Below, in pieces: positions 11,624-23,783 of a DNA stretch of 64,000 nucleotides (positions within the stretch are counted from its first letter, which is position 1; every line of letters begins with the position of its first letter). The stretch lies in NCBI GenBank assembly GCA_016801845.1, contig CM028907.1, forward strand, positions 17,077,598-17,141,597. Reading direction: 5' to 3'. A program made the position numbers and the translations under genes. The notes beneath the pieces were generated by a model, which was given only the letters and a program-made list of their open reading frames with translations, was not told the DNA's origin and ran no database searches. Origin of the DNA: Polydactylus sextarius. Taxonomy: Eukaryota > Chordata > Actinopteri > Polynemidae.

Positions 11624-12390
11624 GTAAAAGACTTGTTTGGAGTTATCAAATAAACAAAACCCCTTTACTGCTGTGATGGTACATAAAGGTTTTTAACATT
11701 GATTACTGAAAAAAAAACTAAATTATCTTTATAGACAATGTAAAACCAGCCTTTGTCACCTTAATGTGTCATTTCCAGTCAATGTAAAAATTTTCACAAC
11801 TCAAACTAAATTACTAAACTAAAATACAACTGTCTAAAATACTAAAAATACTCCATAAAATACTCCAAATTTCCCATGTGTATGAATAATTGCAGTCTTA
11901 ACTAAACACACTTATATCACCCATAGATAAATAACACGCACAACCATTTATAAAATGCCAGGTGCAATGACTGCTGCAAAAAGCTGTAACCAGCTCCAGT
12001 TGGCCAATATAGATATGCTATCAGTCATGCTATATATCACAGTTTTTGGACTTGCCTGCTGTTCTGTTTTGGTATATGTAAACAGGGGCCAGCAGTGGAC
12101 CTCTATCTGTCAGCAGAAACACATTTGCGGTAGCATCAAATGAAGACCAGAGCTGAAAAGCAGGCCGCCTTATTTAATAATTAATCAAGGTGCAGTTCAA
12201 GGCACACAATCTGATGAAAGCACCGTCTGTCAGGTGATATTAAGCCCTTCTATCATTCCATTATTGTTGTTAGTTTAGGCTGATCTCTCTTTCATTCCTC
12301 AGCCCCTCTATCCATGCCTCCCTCCTTCCCTCCGTCCTCCTTGCCTCCACTCTCCTCTTCTTATCATAAGTTTGAGGTTGTCAGTGTGTC

Positions 12391-12586
12391 AATTAAAGCG
12401 AGCTGCGGCATGTTGTTTCATCGCATGGGACGTTTGATGGTCTCGATATAAAAGCACTTTGAAATCTGTTTATTTTGCCTTTGCGTTGCTCTTTCTTCAT
12501 CGCTCTCCTTCTCGCTGGCTGGTATGCTGTGGGTTCCTCTTATCTTTTGTGGCTGTGAATTAAAGCGAGGAAGAAAACGCAACAAA
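12391..12586 (+). promoter_or_regulatory. Promoter-like segment with a TATA box and a donor-like site
   Basis: A perfect TATAAAAG lies at 12447-12454. About 130 bp downstream the sequence reads CAACAAAG|GTATGC, a usable 5' splice-site form. The word AATTAAAGCGAG occurs on both sides of the TATA box, at 12391-12402 and 12558-12569. There is no ATG-led frame of note before the donor-like site, so at most this would be an untranslated first exon. Each of these signals can arise by chance, and the case is weak without transcript data. Confidence 0.2.
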
Positions 12587-13315
12587 GGTATGCAAGAATG
12601 CCGATGATGTCACATGTGGATGATGATGGCTTGAAAGCAAATGTGCAGAGAGAGCTCCTCAAGGGCATGTAGACAAGTCACTTTAATCTAAAGACCAAGA
12701 TATTCCACACACATGCGAAGACCAGGTAGAGCGGTAGGAGGAGGGGGGGGGTCAGGTATAAAGCCAAAGATAAACTGAACTCAAACAGTGTTTTCTTTTG
12801 AATTGTCTTCAAACTCCCATTACCTATGAGTGAAAGATAATCTCATCCCCACAGGAAACTTTGATTTCAAAGAGTGTTGTAGAAGATACAGTATGTATTT
12901 TAACCTAACGCTTCTGGCACAGATTCTTTAAGCTAGTGCTAGCTGCTGGAAAATGTCACTATGACTCACTTGTAGACCAGGAAGCTGTGGATTCTTGCAT
13001 TAGTTAAGACAGTGAATGCAACGAGAATGTATGGAAAAAGGAGCAATCTGAATTAATCAATACTAATGTAACCATCATCCGACACTGCTGTTTGCTTTAG
13101 CTCAGTGTCATTGTGTTAAAATAGGCAGCCATTTTCACAATAATACCATTTGAATTCATAGCTTGTTCTACCACCCCGTAGTGGCCAAAATGTCAGTGAC
13201 AAGTCATCATATGTAGAAACACTCTTGTAGAAATGAGCAACGCTTTGAAATATTCTTCTTCTGCTGTTTTCACCTGAAGTAAATCATATTTTTTCCTTTC
13301 TGGAATACAGGTTGT

Positions 13316-13335
13316 AAAAAAAAAAAAAAAAAAAA
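13316..13335. repeat. poly(A) run, 20 nt
   Basis: Uninterrupted A20 with no recognisable body upstream of it. Confidence 0.9.
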
Positions 13336-13972
13336 GAGTTTTCTTTGAAAGGGAGGAGCACACACCTTCCATCACCACCATCCATTAACATCAATTCTTG
13401 GCACTGAACTTAAAAGCCTTAATCAAAGTCTTTCAGGTGTATGAACCTGCACCTTCTGCATTCCAAAATTCTACAAGGGTGTGTTTGTGTATCAGTATGA
13501 GCACACGCTCATTGAGTGTAACTTACATATATCTATTATAACCATATGCCTATAGAGTACATTCCTCACTACACACACAAAGAGCTCTCTGGCATTTTTT
13601 GCAGAACATAAGCAGAACAGACAGGGCACTATGTGCAATAATAACAACAATAACTTATATTCATACCTCTACTTTCACGTCACACTAGTAAAGAGCTTAC
13701 CTTTGACACATTTATTACAATAATTTGAGTTTGGAGTTTTAAAGGGTTTGAAAACGTATTACACTGTGTGGTGATTTTTCATTTAAACTGTTTTTCAGTT
13801 AATAGACTTTACTTTCTTTACTTTAGTCGCTAATTGCTAACTTTGTAGTTGGTTTACTTGTGTTACAGACTAGTGCAGCTTTAAAGTCTGTGACAAGCAT
13901 GTGTCTTGAACGATATGCTTTGAACAGTGTTTTAAGTTGACATGCTTGTTGCAGTATTCTAAGCAATCCAGT

Positions 13973-14160
13973 TCATTTGTATTTCTGTAGTGCTAAATCA
14001 TAAAAACATCATAATAGAATAGCAAAACCCAATAGTTCCCACAGTGAGAAAGCACTTATCTGTAATGGAGAAGAAAAGATCCCTTTTAATGAAAAGAAAC
14101 CTCCAGAAGAACCAGACTTGGAGTGGGCAACTAACTGCCTTAACCGGTAGGGCTGAAATG
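13973..14160 (+). mobile_element. Relic of a very common teleost dispersed repeat
   Basis: The order of words fits a repeat found thousands of times in teleost genomes. A TGTAGTGCTAAATCATAAAAAC start stands in place of the usual AGCGCCAAATCACAA. It is followed by GTGAGAAAGCACTT, GAGAAGAAAAGATCCCTTTT, GAAACCTCCAGAAGAACCAG and TTAACCGGTAGGG. All the landmarks are present and in order, with perhaps 20-25 percent divergence. It has no coding capacity. I am confident of the family resemblance but do not know its formal name or class. Confidence 0.8.
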
Positions 14161-17100
14161 AAAAACTATAAAAAGCAAAAGGAAAATCTAATCTAATCTT
14201 TTGTTGCTGTCATTGATTCCTAATCAGATGAATTTTACACCCAACCTGGGTATATCTTTTTGTTCCATCATAAACCTTACATGACCTCAGTATGTATGTT
14301 GGTGAAGACTTTTCCTGTAGTGCGTCGTATCTGTTGTACCTTCACACTGTTCCTCTGTGTATCTTCAGGTTGTGAGAAGAATGCCAATGTCAAAGGAATG
14401 AGGAAACTTGGGGGATTTTCTGTTGAACACAGGATGTGGGCCTGGACCGTGTGACTGTATGACTTCTTTTCAACTACCCTCATGATGTTTTGTGGGAATT
14501 TGTCAGGGTAACTGTGTTTTGCACAGTCATCAAAGGCCATGTTTAAAAGAGAAAATCAGATTAGATAGGGAAAGGTCTTCAGAGTATGCCCGTGATCTGT
14601 GAGTAAGATTAATGATTCACATGTGTAGGTTTCAACTAAGACCGTCAGTGCTTGTTATAGCTGGAGCAAAAACACCAGCTATTTAAACACACACAATATC
14701 ATTGTGTATATTAAAAAGTGTTAAAAAAAAAATCAGTCTAGGTGTGCCTTATGTATGAGAAGATAAAAAACTGTCAATTTCATTCCACAGTTTCTGACAT
14801 GTAATTAGATTTCAATTTTCAGATAAGACTGCACGTGAGAAGCACACTGTTATCTTTCTGTTTGTATCAACCTATGAAGAAATACAATTATACCTAAGGG
14901 TGAAGTGCTATGGTTTCCAATATGGAGATTCCCAAATGGCTTCATTATGAGCAGCCCAGAGGGAATTTACATTTCAATGAAGTAGTAGTATAATGACACA
15001 TATATGCAGTCAAATAAATTATATATTATCTCAGCAATGGAAAAAAACAGCCTGTGCTTCAAAAATATAAAAAAAACAGCAGATACATGTTGTGTGTGAA
15101 GACTTTATATATGAACTATCAGTTAGTTTAAGATGGTAAACAACAGAGTTTAATGACAATAATTAGAAGCAATTAAAAAAACAATAACAATAAATTTAAG
15201 CTAACATATTGTTTAAATATAAAGAAATAAATGTGAAAATAAATCATAATATAGTGACATTTACTGATTGATCATATCAGGTGTGCCTTTCATGTAGGCC
15301 ACGCTCCTTATTTTCTTGCAGGTTTTCAAAGCTTTGCTGAGGTCATGAAAGTGGAGGTGTGCGTGTCTCTGTCAAAGAAGATGGACTGGTTAGGCCTGAG
15401 GCTTGAGGCCCTTTGTTAAGTACAGGGGACGGTAATTAGGACGGACTTCGTCTGGGGCCAATGGTCTAATTCAGTGGTGCTGTTAACAGCCTCACTAAAG
15501 ATCAAATGCAGTGCAAACAGATCAAAGTGAGCACTGGGCTGTTTTGAAAGGGGAAGCTACAGCCTAAATTAATTAGAGCTTTTATTCTCCACAGTCAGGT
15601 GGCTGAGGAGACAGGTATGTGAACAGCATGAAGGCAACACCTGGTCAATGTCCAAGGGTGCAGTGTCAATTAAGCCGTAAGTGAAGAGTGTGTGTGCATA
15701 TCTGAGTCTGTTTGTGTGTATGCTTACATGCACACCTGCCTTTTCACTTGAACGAGGACACCTGTACCAACCTCTTTGGTATGCTTGATTTAAAGGATAA
15801 TACCTGTTTATTTTTGTGTCCTTTCATGGGTTATGATGATAATGTACTCACTCAAAGTAATTGCTGAGTTTTTTTGAACACAGTGACATCGCTACTTTGA
15901 AGGGTGTTGAATGAATGGATGGCCTATTTGATGATTTAAACATTCAGGTTAAAAGTAGGTACAGTCACCAAGAACAAAACCACAGAAAAGCCTGGAGTCT
16001 TATTTCCTTGGTGGTCCCCCTAAATGTAACAACACAGGATAAATACACACATACTAAGCATAGCCTCCATGTTGGACTCACAGCTGTAAATCATGTTATA
16101 AATTACTGAGACTTTAGGTTGAATTTGCTACAGCTGCAGAATAAATGAATGTATTTTCTGATTAAAACCAAAAAATCCAGACGAGAGGCATAAAGACTGT
16201 GACTGAACTTACGCTAAACCTAGTCTTAATATATGCAGCACTTAAACTATTTTATTTGCAAGATAATTCATGTCTGTGTATTAAACATGAGAAAAAAAGA
16301 ACATTATAAGTAAGGTCTGTAAACTATGACAAATAGTTCGAACAGACAGTTTGGGTAATTTTTCACCTTTGTTTTTTCTCCCAAACTGATGTGGTCTGCC
16401 TCAGGGTTTGTGTTTCTTTCAGCTGGTTCCAGGTCTTGGTGAGCAAAGTATTTTTTAATTACAGACTGAGAGAATGGCCAAAGGAAATAAGATCCAAATT
16501 GTGATCAAACATTCAAGTGACGTAACAATAAGCAAACACAATTTTGAGTGGAGGGAGACTTTAACATGTTTTTTTTCTTCTTGCATGTTCTTTTCTAAAA
16601 ACCTTGAGCACTACTGATGATCATTCATGTCTGTACATTTTACCAGGTCTTTTTTAATGTACATATTATAGGCTGCTATTGAAGAAAAAATAAAATAAAA
16701 TAAATGGGTACATTCTATGCTTTCACTATTTGTTTTACGTCTTTGTCTAGTAATGTGGTATTCTGAAGTTTTTCATTTGTTTTTGCAAGTAAAGTGTCAT
16801 CAACTACAAAATCAAGTCAGAGGAGGCTGGGTCACTATTGAAAATGCAAATAAAAAAAGAAGACAATGATGTCTACATTTACTATCACTTGTGTGGCACT
16901 GGAGACAATTTCAACACAAAACATTTAATGTTTTCTATAGTTAACTTAAATTAATTTATAAATATTGACTTATTTCTTCTGTTCAGGTCTGAAAAGAATT
17001 AAGAATTAATTTGTTGCAGGACCAAAACAGCTTCCAGTAAAGGCCTTGCCCTAAAGGACAACGGGGGAAAATAATTAAAATGTTTAAAAATAATATTCCT

Positions 17101-17164
17101 CAAATAAAAAACTGGAGGGGTTTTGGTTATTCCTCATCTACAGTTGATATGACTATAGAGTTAA
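14161..17164. other. AT-rich noncoding stretch
   Basis: No gene, clean microsatellite or recognisable transposon. Short A-runs near 14723, 15180 and 16685 are the only low-complexity pieces. A TG-rich patch near 15690-15735 is too interrupted to call. Confidence 0.55.
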
Positions 17165-17330
17165 ATGGATATTGTGTGCTTTGGACCAAAAAATGAAAAG
17201 ACCATCCAGACTATAACCAACCAAAAGTCCCAAGTCACAGGTTCTGTCATGGTCCGAAGTTGTGCCATTGTACTTGGTAAAGGTAACTTGCACTTCTTTG
17301 ATGCTCCATTAATGTTTATTATATTTCACA
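17165..17330 (+). pseudogene. Probable second Tc1-like transposase scrap
   Basis: An open frame of 69 codons starts at 17165. Its residues 26-50 read TGSVMV...GKGNLHFFDAPLM, resembling the block in the catalytic core of Tc1-like transposases that usually reads GGGSVMVWGC...GTGNLHFIDGTMN. The preceding PTVKHGG-type motif is decayed to TNQKSQVT. Downstream there is an in-frame stop at 17372 and no DLNPIENLW block in frame. It would be an internal fragment of a different copy from the one at 11.3 kb, because the two cover different parts of the protein. The match is short and the assignment moderate. Confidence 0.5.
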
Positions 17331-17862
17331 TACATACATGGGTTTTACATATTTCATGTCAAACCACACACTGAACGTTACCAAGGATACAGAAGAAGAG
17401 TGTGGTGTGGGACTGCCTTGTCTGCAATCCTGACTTGTTCTGAATACAGAACCTGTGTTACATTTTTCAAATGCAAAATTTTTAAAAATGCTGCCAGAAT
17501 CCTAAAAAAAAAGTGGGTTTATATTTCGAAAAAGCTATGAAATTCATGAGGATTTAGATTAACCCAGCTTTTTTTCTGATTTGGTTTTGTAAATTAAAAT
17601 GGCAACAGTAATAAATCTTTAATAATTATTCTGTATTTTTATAGCTTTTCAACTCTGACACTCCTTTTTTAGTTTTTTTATTGGTGAAGGAAAAAAAGAA
17701 AAAAATTGGTTTCACACATAAATTAAACCTTACATTTGGTGCATTTATTGTTATATAGAGGTGGCTATGACCTAAATTGCTCCACCTGTGTTTGTGTGTA
17801 GAAACAAGCTTCTGGATTGGCCAGTACTTATATTAACAGCCTTTTCTCTAAAAGATTAAGGA
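17331..17862. other. AT-rich noncoding stretch
   Basis: Nothing recognisable beyond short A and T runs. Confidence 0.5.
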
Positions 17863-18131
17863 CTACTGTGTAGGATTTAGAGAAACTATGGGCAGAAATG
17901 GAATATAATCATTACAACTGTTTTCATTAGTGTGTAATCGCCTGTGAGTATCTTTTTATTTTATAACGTCAGAATAATCTCTTTACATCTATATTAAGAG
18001 AGGGTTCTGTTCCATGCTGTCTGGCATGTTTCTCCTGAAAGGACTAAACTGGAAGGAGAAACTGAAGTGAAGTGTATTTGCTTAGTTGCAATCTGTGATC
18101 TTACCACTAGATGCCACTAAATCTTACAGAG
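17863..18131 (+). mobile_element. Percomorph-type MITE with imperfect terminal inverted repeats
   Basis: The left end reads CTACTGTGTAGGATTTAG. The right end reads CCACTAGATGCCACTAAATC followed by TTACAGAG, whose reverse complement (CTCTGTAAGATTTAG) pairs with the left end. The interior words (TTTTCATTAGTGTGTAATC, ATCTATATTAAGAGAGGGTT, GTTCCATGCTGTCTGGCATG, TTAGTTGCAATCTG) follow in the order known to me from a high-copy percomorph repeat, with part of the middle deleted. It has no coding capacity. No clear target duplication is visible (ATTAAGGA against TCATGCTC), which suggests age. Confidence 0.75.
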
Positions 18132-20032
18132 TCATGCTCTAAAATGTTAACAGTAAAACCGTAACTTCTACGCCACAACTAAGCACTGCTCTTGAACATT
18201 TCCCGCTGATGTCACTCTTGATGTGTTCCCATAGATGATGTCAGTGTTTACTCTGTGTTTACTCAGCTCCTGCCTGAGAGATATCACACCAGGCTACCAC
18301 GTGGACTCGAGCCTGATGAGTGGATTCTGTAGTTGCCCAGCCAGGGCCTCATTTAAGACTAATCTGTTTGGCCGCAGAAAACAATGACGACGTCATTGGT
18401 AATTTGGCCCGTTGTGTGAAGTATGGCGAAGGGGATCTGGCTTTCATCTCTTAATTCCATTCCCAAACCCTTTCACCGCAAATTTCTGACTGTGTTTCGA
18501 CAAAATTCCCTCGTGGGATTACTGAAATTCTGTCAGTGCTGCAAGAATTCCAGCCTTGTGTCCCCTCGCTCAAAACACTTCTGCTTTCTTAAACACTCCA
18601 TGTTGCAGCAAGATGACAAATAACGTATGTGAAGTGACTAATGTCTGCCATGCATTATAGAGGCCTATAAAGATTAAGCCCAACGCTAAGTGGAATCAGA
18701 GGGTTGTTGGGAGGTAATTACATGCCAACCTTACAAACACCATGTTTCCTTGGGATGCAGCCAAACCTGCTTCAATTTTCTTCTTTGAACTGACTTAACC
18801 TCTGGTTGTAACCTGAGGGGGGCTTTAATGTATGTGATCGCTGCTAATGTTGGGCCACTGGACTCTTCTGGTTGTAATATCCTCAAGACAATCCTGTGGA
18901 TTCTGGATGTGAATGAGTGTCTTGCTTTTTCTTTTATAGCAGATGCCAGAACCAACAGAAGGCATGACTTCTTGACCATTCATGTTGATAAGGAGATCTA
19001 GTGTTGTTGTCTGCTACAAATACCACCCAGAACCTCCCGATCTCATATCCTCTTTTCATATCCACCACCTCCCTCCAGTTCTCTCTATGGGTGGGAGCTC
19101 CTTGAACGCTGATCTGACACCAACCTCCTTCTGTCACTAACTTCAGCTGTGGTATGATGAATTATAAAGCTGATGCAGTCAAACTGTTTTGTGTAAGTAA
19201 CATCCCCTGGAGTCAGCTGGGTGTAGTGATAGATGAATGGGAGGAGACTGCTGACAGAAGGTGTGTATTTTGTGCCACCTCCAATCTGTCTGAATGAATG
19301 ATAATTGCACTGATGGGTTTGGTTTTAATACCATGAGAAAGAGGGTAGGTCTGCACTACCAGCAGACATTTTGAATGTGCCACTGTGATAGCGCAGTAAG
19401 ATGTTTCCTAATCATTTCATGCACGTGCACCCACTCTGTCTTTATGCAGAACTGCACTCTAAGGGCAAACATATTGGGCTGAATAAATTACACCATTCAT
19501 TAACAGCTGCCTGGTCTGGGATCCTGATAAATGATGAGATAGAGCAAGTAGCGTGTGGAGGAGCTGAGCTAATTAACAAGTAATTAAGCATTCACAGGCT
19601 GCATTCGAATGGGATCAGGAGCTGCAGTCGGTTGTCTGGTTGGACGGTGCTTGAGCTGTTGCTCCACAGCTCCTGCAGTCGGCAGCACACGGTTCAGAGC
19701 AGGAGTGGAAGGTTTGTCGGGGGCAGGATAATCATAGCTCCGTAGCCCTGTGAACAACTTCAAAGCAGAGTGAACAGCATGTAGGGTGCATATCAAGTGA
19801 ATGGGAGCAATATGGGTGTGTTGTGGAGACCAGCTAAAAGCATTCAGATTGCAGAAAGTGCGAGCTTGTTTATATTTTCCGTGCAAGTACACTTTAATAA
19901 GTGGCTGCCCTTGTTGTAGAGGCAGTGATTGCCACATTTATGTAGTGACTGCTTTATTAAAGTAGTTTGTAGTGAAAGAAGGGTGATGCACTGCAGTGTG
20001 GGATGACATTTGTTTTCCCTCCATCTGCCTCG
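18132..20032. other. Noncoding stretch, repeat-poor
   Basis: Composition is closer to even than in the flanks, with few simple repeats, notably at 18200-18420 and 18750-19130. Such stretches in fish introns are often conserved noncoding elements, but nothing in the sequence proves it. The open frames here (up to 117 codons on the minus strand, 19584-19937) show no domain. Confidence 0.4.
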
Positions 20033-20094
20033 TTTTTTTTTTCTTTCTTTTTTTCCCCTTTTACTCTTCACTCTCTTTCCCCTTCTGTTTCTGT
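20033..20094. repeat. Polypyrimidine tract
   Basis: About 60 bases almost entirely of T and C, starting with a T run and ending in CTT/CCC words. Confidence 0.85.
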
Positions 20095-20113
20095 TTAAGG
20101 TTTCTATTTCTCC

Positions 20114-20170
20114 ATGCAAATGAGAGAAGCCACATTGATTTGGCCTCCAGTTTCACGTTACTATGGAAAC
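20114..20170. promoter_or_regulatory. Octamer (POU-type) and X-box (RFX-type) motifs
   Basis: A perfect octamer ATGCAAAT lies at 20114-20121. Thirty-six bases further on, GTTACTATGGAAAC (20157-20170) matches the RFX X-box consensus GTTRCCATGGYAAC with two differences. They sit just after the polypyrimidine tract in a repeat-free patch. Motif matches alone are weak evidence of function. Confidence 0.25.
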
Positions 20171-20705
20171 AACATAAAAACTACAAAGTGCTTAAAGCGC
20201 AGCACTTTCATCCCTATGTCCCTCTGATCATCACAGGAAATTAGCATACCGGGAAATAGGAGCGCTCACAGAGGAAAGCAATTGTGCATTTGGAAGGCCT
20301 CACTGGCTGCCTGAACAAAAATGTTTTTTTTTTTTCGGGGGGAACTGGCGAGTGAGTGGGAAAAAAACACACTGAAAAACAAGAAAAAGAAATAATCATG
20401 AGGAGAATATAGACAAGCAGAGGAAAAAAAACATTCTCTTTGTTGGGAGAAGGTTTTCACAGCATCACAATAACTGTTCTCAGTGTTTGCATGAGTGTCA
20501 TCCTGTCAGCATACATATACATGTGCATGTAAACACACAAACGAGTCACATATTCTGTCTCCACCTCTCCTTCTTTCATACAAACACAAAAAAACAAACA
20601 TTCTTCCTCATTTCATCATCAGCACTGCGCTGCAGGAGAGTGAAGCTGCTTGTTTCCTGCAGGCAATGTAAATGAGTGAGTATCTGCTTGTATGTGATGT
20701 TGACT

Positions 20706-20721
20706 GTGTGTGTGTGTGTGT
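20706..20721. repeat. Short (TG)n microsatellite
   Basis: About eight TG units. Confidence 0.85.
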
Positions 20722-21472
20722 AAAGAGTGTATTTGTGTGTGAGAAAGAGGGAGGATAGAGGGGTGGACACTGGGGCCAGAGCACCAAAGGAGATTTGAAG
20801 GCCAACATCAAACACTGCAACAGCTCATTAATGCATGTAGGGGTGACCCGGACCCAGCATGGAACAACACAAACACATCAAAAACGGCTTCCAAAGCCCC
20901 CATCTTGACCATCATCACACCAAGCCATAGGGAGGCTGTGAAATCCTCCCACCAGCCTCATAGGTTTGAATTGTTGCCTTGTTTATCATGTCTCAGTGAG
21001 CTGCAGAGACAGACAAAAGCTACAGATTGAGTTTGGAAGGCCTTGCATGGGGCTGACAAAATTAGATTCACACAAACACCGATGTGTAATGGTGGTACTT
21101 TCTCTGTGCATGAGAGTGAGCCCAGTCTACTTTTCTGAAAAGAAAGGAGACAAAAAATTGCCTTTTCTCACACTGGTATCTGAGCCATTACAATGGTCAG
21201 ATATCAATATTGTTTTCCAATTTTGTCTGCTGCACGAGGTGGTTAGCCACAGATGAAAAACGTTACGCTTCAAACTGTCTCACTCACTGCATCTGTCTGC
21301 CTGAAGGCTACCCAGCATGCAATTCTGAAACAAAGAATCATCTTTTTGATTTCTACACAGCGTGACCTTTTTTGATTGGGTGAGATTGGTTGGCATGGAA
21401 ATCAATACTGCGTTGTGCATTTGATGCAGCCTTATCTCCACTCCACACTGTCTGCAGGTAGAGGCAAGGGAG

Positions 21473-21499
21473 GTTTGTGTGTGTGTGTGTGTGTGTGCG
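21473..21499. repeat. (TG)n microsatellite
   Basis: About 13 clean GT units. Confidence 0.9.
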
Positions 21500-23740
21500 G
21501 GTATACATGTGCTTAACACTAACAGTCTTTCCCAGCATGTGGAACATAACAATAGTTTCTCTTCATGAAGTAAATTACTTTAGTGTGCCAGACACAAAAA
21601 GAAAGAAGAACAGTTTGAAATGAGATTGAGCAAACTGGTAACAAAAGAAAACTCTGTTTAGTTTGTCTACGTTTGAGGAAACATGTTCACATGCTGAGAT
21701 AATACACTAAACAAAAACTTTACTAGACTGGTTCCAGACTCTCAAATCAGCCCCTACTTTACAAATAGGTCTAATGTTGTCCCCATTGATTGTTGTTTCC
21801 AGCAGCAATGAAACAGTTAGTTAAATTGGCAGGATTCAGAGTGAGAACATCTTCTGTCTCCATAGTTGGTCAGCCTCTGTGCCGCTAGCTTCTGAACAAT
21901 CTTTACTTTGTGAGCATAAAACAAACTACAGCTCCTCAGAAAAAAGAAAGTACAAGTCCAGTTACAAATGTGCAACTGGCACCTATGCAATTCTAACTTT
22001 GTTTCATGTATATATCCATTAAATTCACCAAAGCTCTCCTCTTCAGTCATTTTTATTACTTCTACTATCTCCTGCTGGTATTACAGATACTGTACGTCTG
22101 AACTAGCTGTGATCCCTCACCCAACATATAAATTGTGCTACAAAATTGAGAAAGAATGTTACAAAGCAAGAGTTTTAGTTATTAGTATACACTGATCAGC
22201 TACAGTAATAAAACCATGTATAGGTGAAAGCAAGCACATTGATCATCTAGTTACATTGTAATGTTTTGCTCAAAAACCTTGGGTTACTTTGACACATTCA
22301 ACTTACTACAGCATTGTTCACAGCACAAAGCATGTGATATTTTGTGGGGGACAATCACAGTCACGTGTTTCAATGCGCACATAACAGCAGTGTTTGATTT
22401 AAGACAACACTGCCTTGTCAACATTCACACACTACACCAATGAGTATATGGTGTGCTACATGTGAGTGGCTGGCTAAAATACATGAAGATTTATCTGATT
22501 TAAGGCATATAATCCGTTACTTACAGAACCCAGAAGTTCTGGTTTGTGCAGAAGTAATGCATTACAAACCACAATTGTTTTTCATAACTTTAAGACCATT
22601 ACATTTAAAAAAAACATATTTGTGTATCAGTTTTTAGAGTCATCTGCCGCACTGAACTAAATTTAAATAAACAGACAAAACAAGGACAACAAATCTGTTG
22701 TGACTCTAAATATGGAGCAGTCTTTCATGTGAAGACAAATGCAACTTCAGAGTGTTACATCTTTTCTTTGTGTACGAATATTGAAAACATCTCAGAGGAT
22801 GCTCAGTGGCTCAACCTCTGCTCCATGTTCAGTGTGCTGAAATTGAATGAACCCTTGTTGGTTGAGCTGAGCAGCATGCGTCCGAGAACAATCAAACATG
22901 ATTGAGTTGGACTATGTCCTAGTTGGCTGTTCTCTCTGTGGTAGTACTCCCAAATACCCTACTTACAACCCCCAAGTCAGAGAAATCACATTGGGTCAGT
23001 CCAACCAGTAAAAAAGCCAAAGGACCCGGAAGGAAATTGAACTTCACAAGAGCTCAGTACCGACTGAATCCTAAATTCCCCAATAGATTAAAAACTTCAC
23101 AGGCTTTCTTTCTTTAAAAAAAAAAACCTTAACTCAGTGACAAACTTTTTTTGTGTTCAAGAATCATGAATTGCCAGTATGCTCTTGTACGTGTGGGATA
23201 TAGACTAAAAACTATTTAATAAAAGGCAATCTACAGTCCTTTTGTTCAAGGAAGGGAGTTCAGATGCAAAAAGGCTGCTGTTCAAAGCTCAGCTGTAACT
23301 GACAGTATAGTGTAGTGGCAGTATAATATGGATCAGCTCATTGTATTTAGTAGCAAACATGCCTTTGTGAAAAGACTTGTGGAAGTAAATATCACGACAA
23401 ACCACAAAAAACTCTATCTACATAACAAAACAAAATACATACAGATAAACGCCATGTTTTTGCATGATCCAGCCCCAAAACCTGCCCACGAGGCCTCAAC
23501 AGTCTTTTTGTGCATATCAATAGCCACAGCAACCAGCTGTTTCTCACTGCACACCTCCAAAAGGCGCATCTGAAACCATTTAAATGAAAAGCAGTCACAG
23601 TTTCCACGGTGCATTATAGGCATTCCAACATGGCCTTTCACTCCATGCTGCGTAGCCTTGCTCAGCAGGGGAGCACGGTATAAAGTGGGCACACAGCAAC
23701 ACAAATATGCAGCCCACTGCGTGTTCCCCTCAGGAACACT

Positions 23741-23783
23741 AAAGGAAGGAAAGACAGAGAGAAAGAGAGAGAAAGAGGAAAAA
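23741..23783. repeat. Polypurine GGAA/GAGA tract
   Basis: A run of A and G broken by a single C, with GAGA and GGAA units. Confidence 0.85.

Larger units (their letters stand above)
11624..13972. other. Noncoding stretch, partly repeat-poor
   Basis: 11624-12370 is AT-rich and featureless. 12370-12600 is more balanced and contains the promoter-like segment listed separately. 12600-13970 holds a poly(A) at 13316-13335 and otherwise nothing that I can name. Confidence 0.5.
20171..23740. other. Noncoding stretch
   Basis: No gene. It holds two TG microsatellites (listed) and a T12 run near 20323. The rest is AT-rich and unassigned. Confidence 0.55.
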
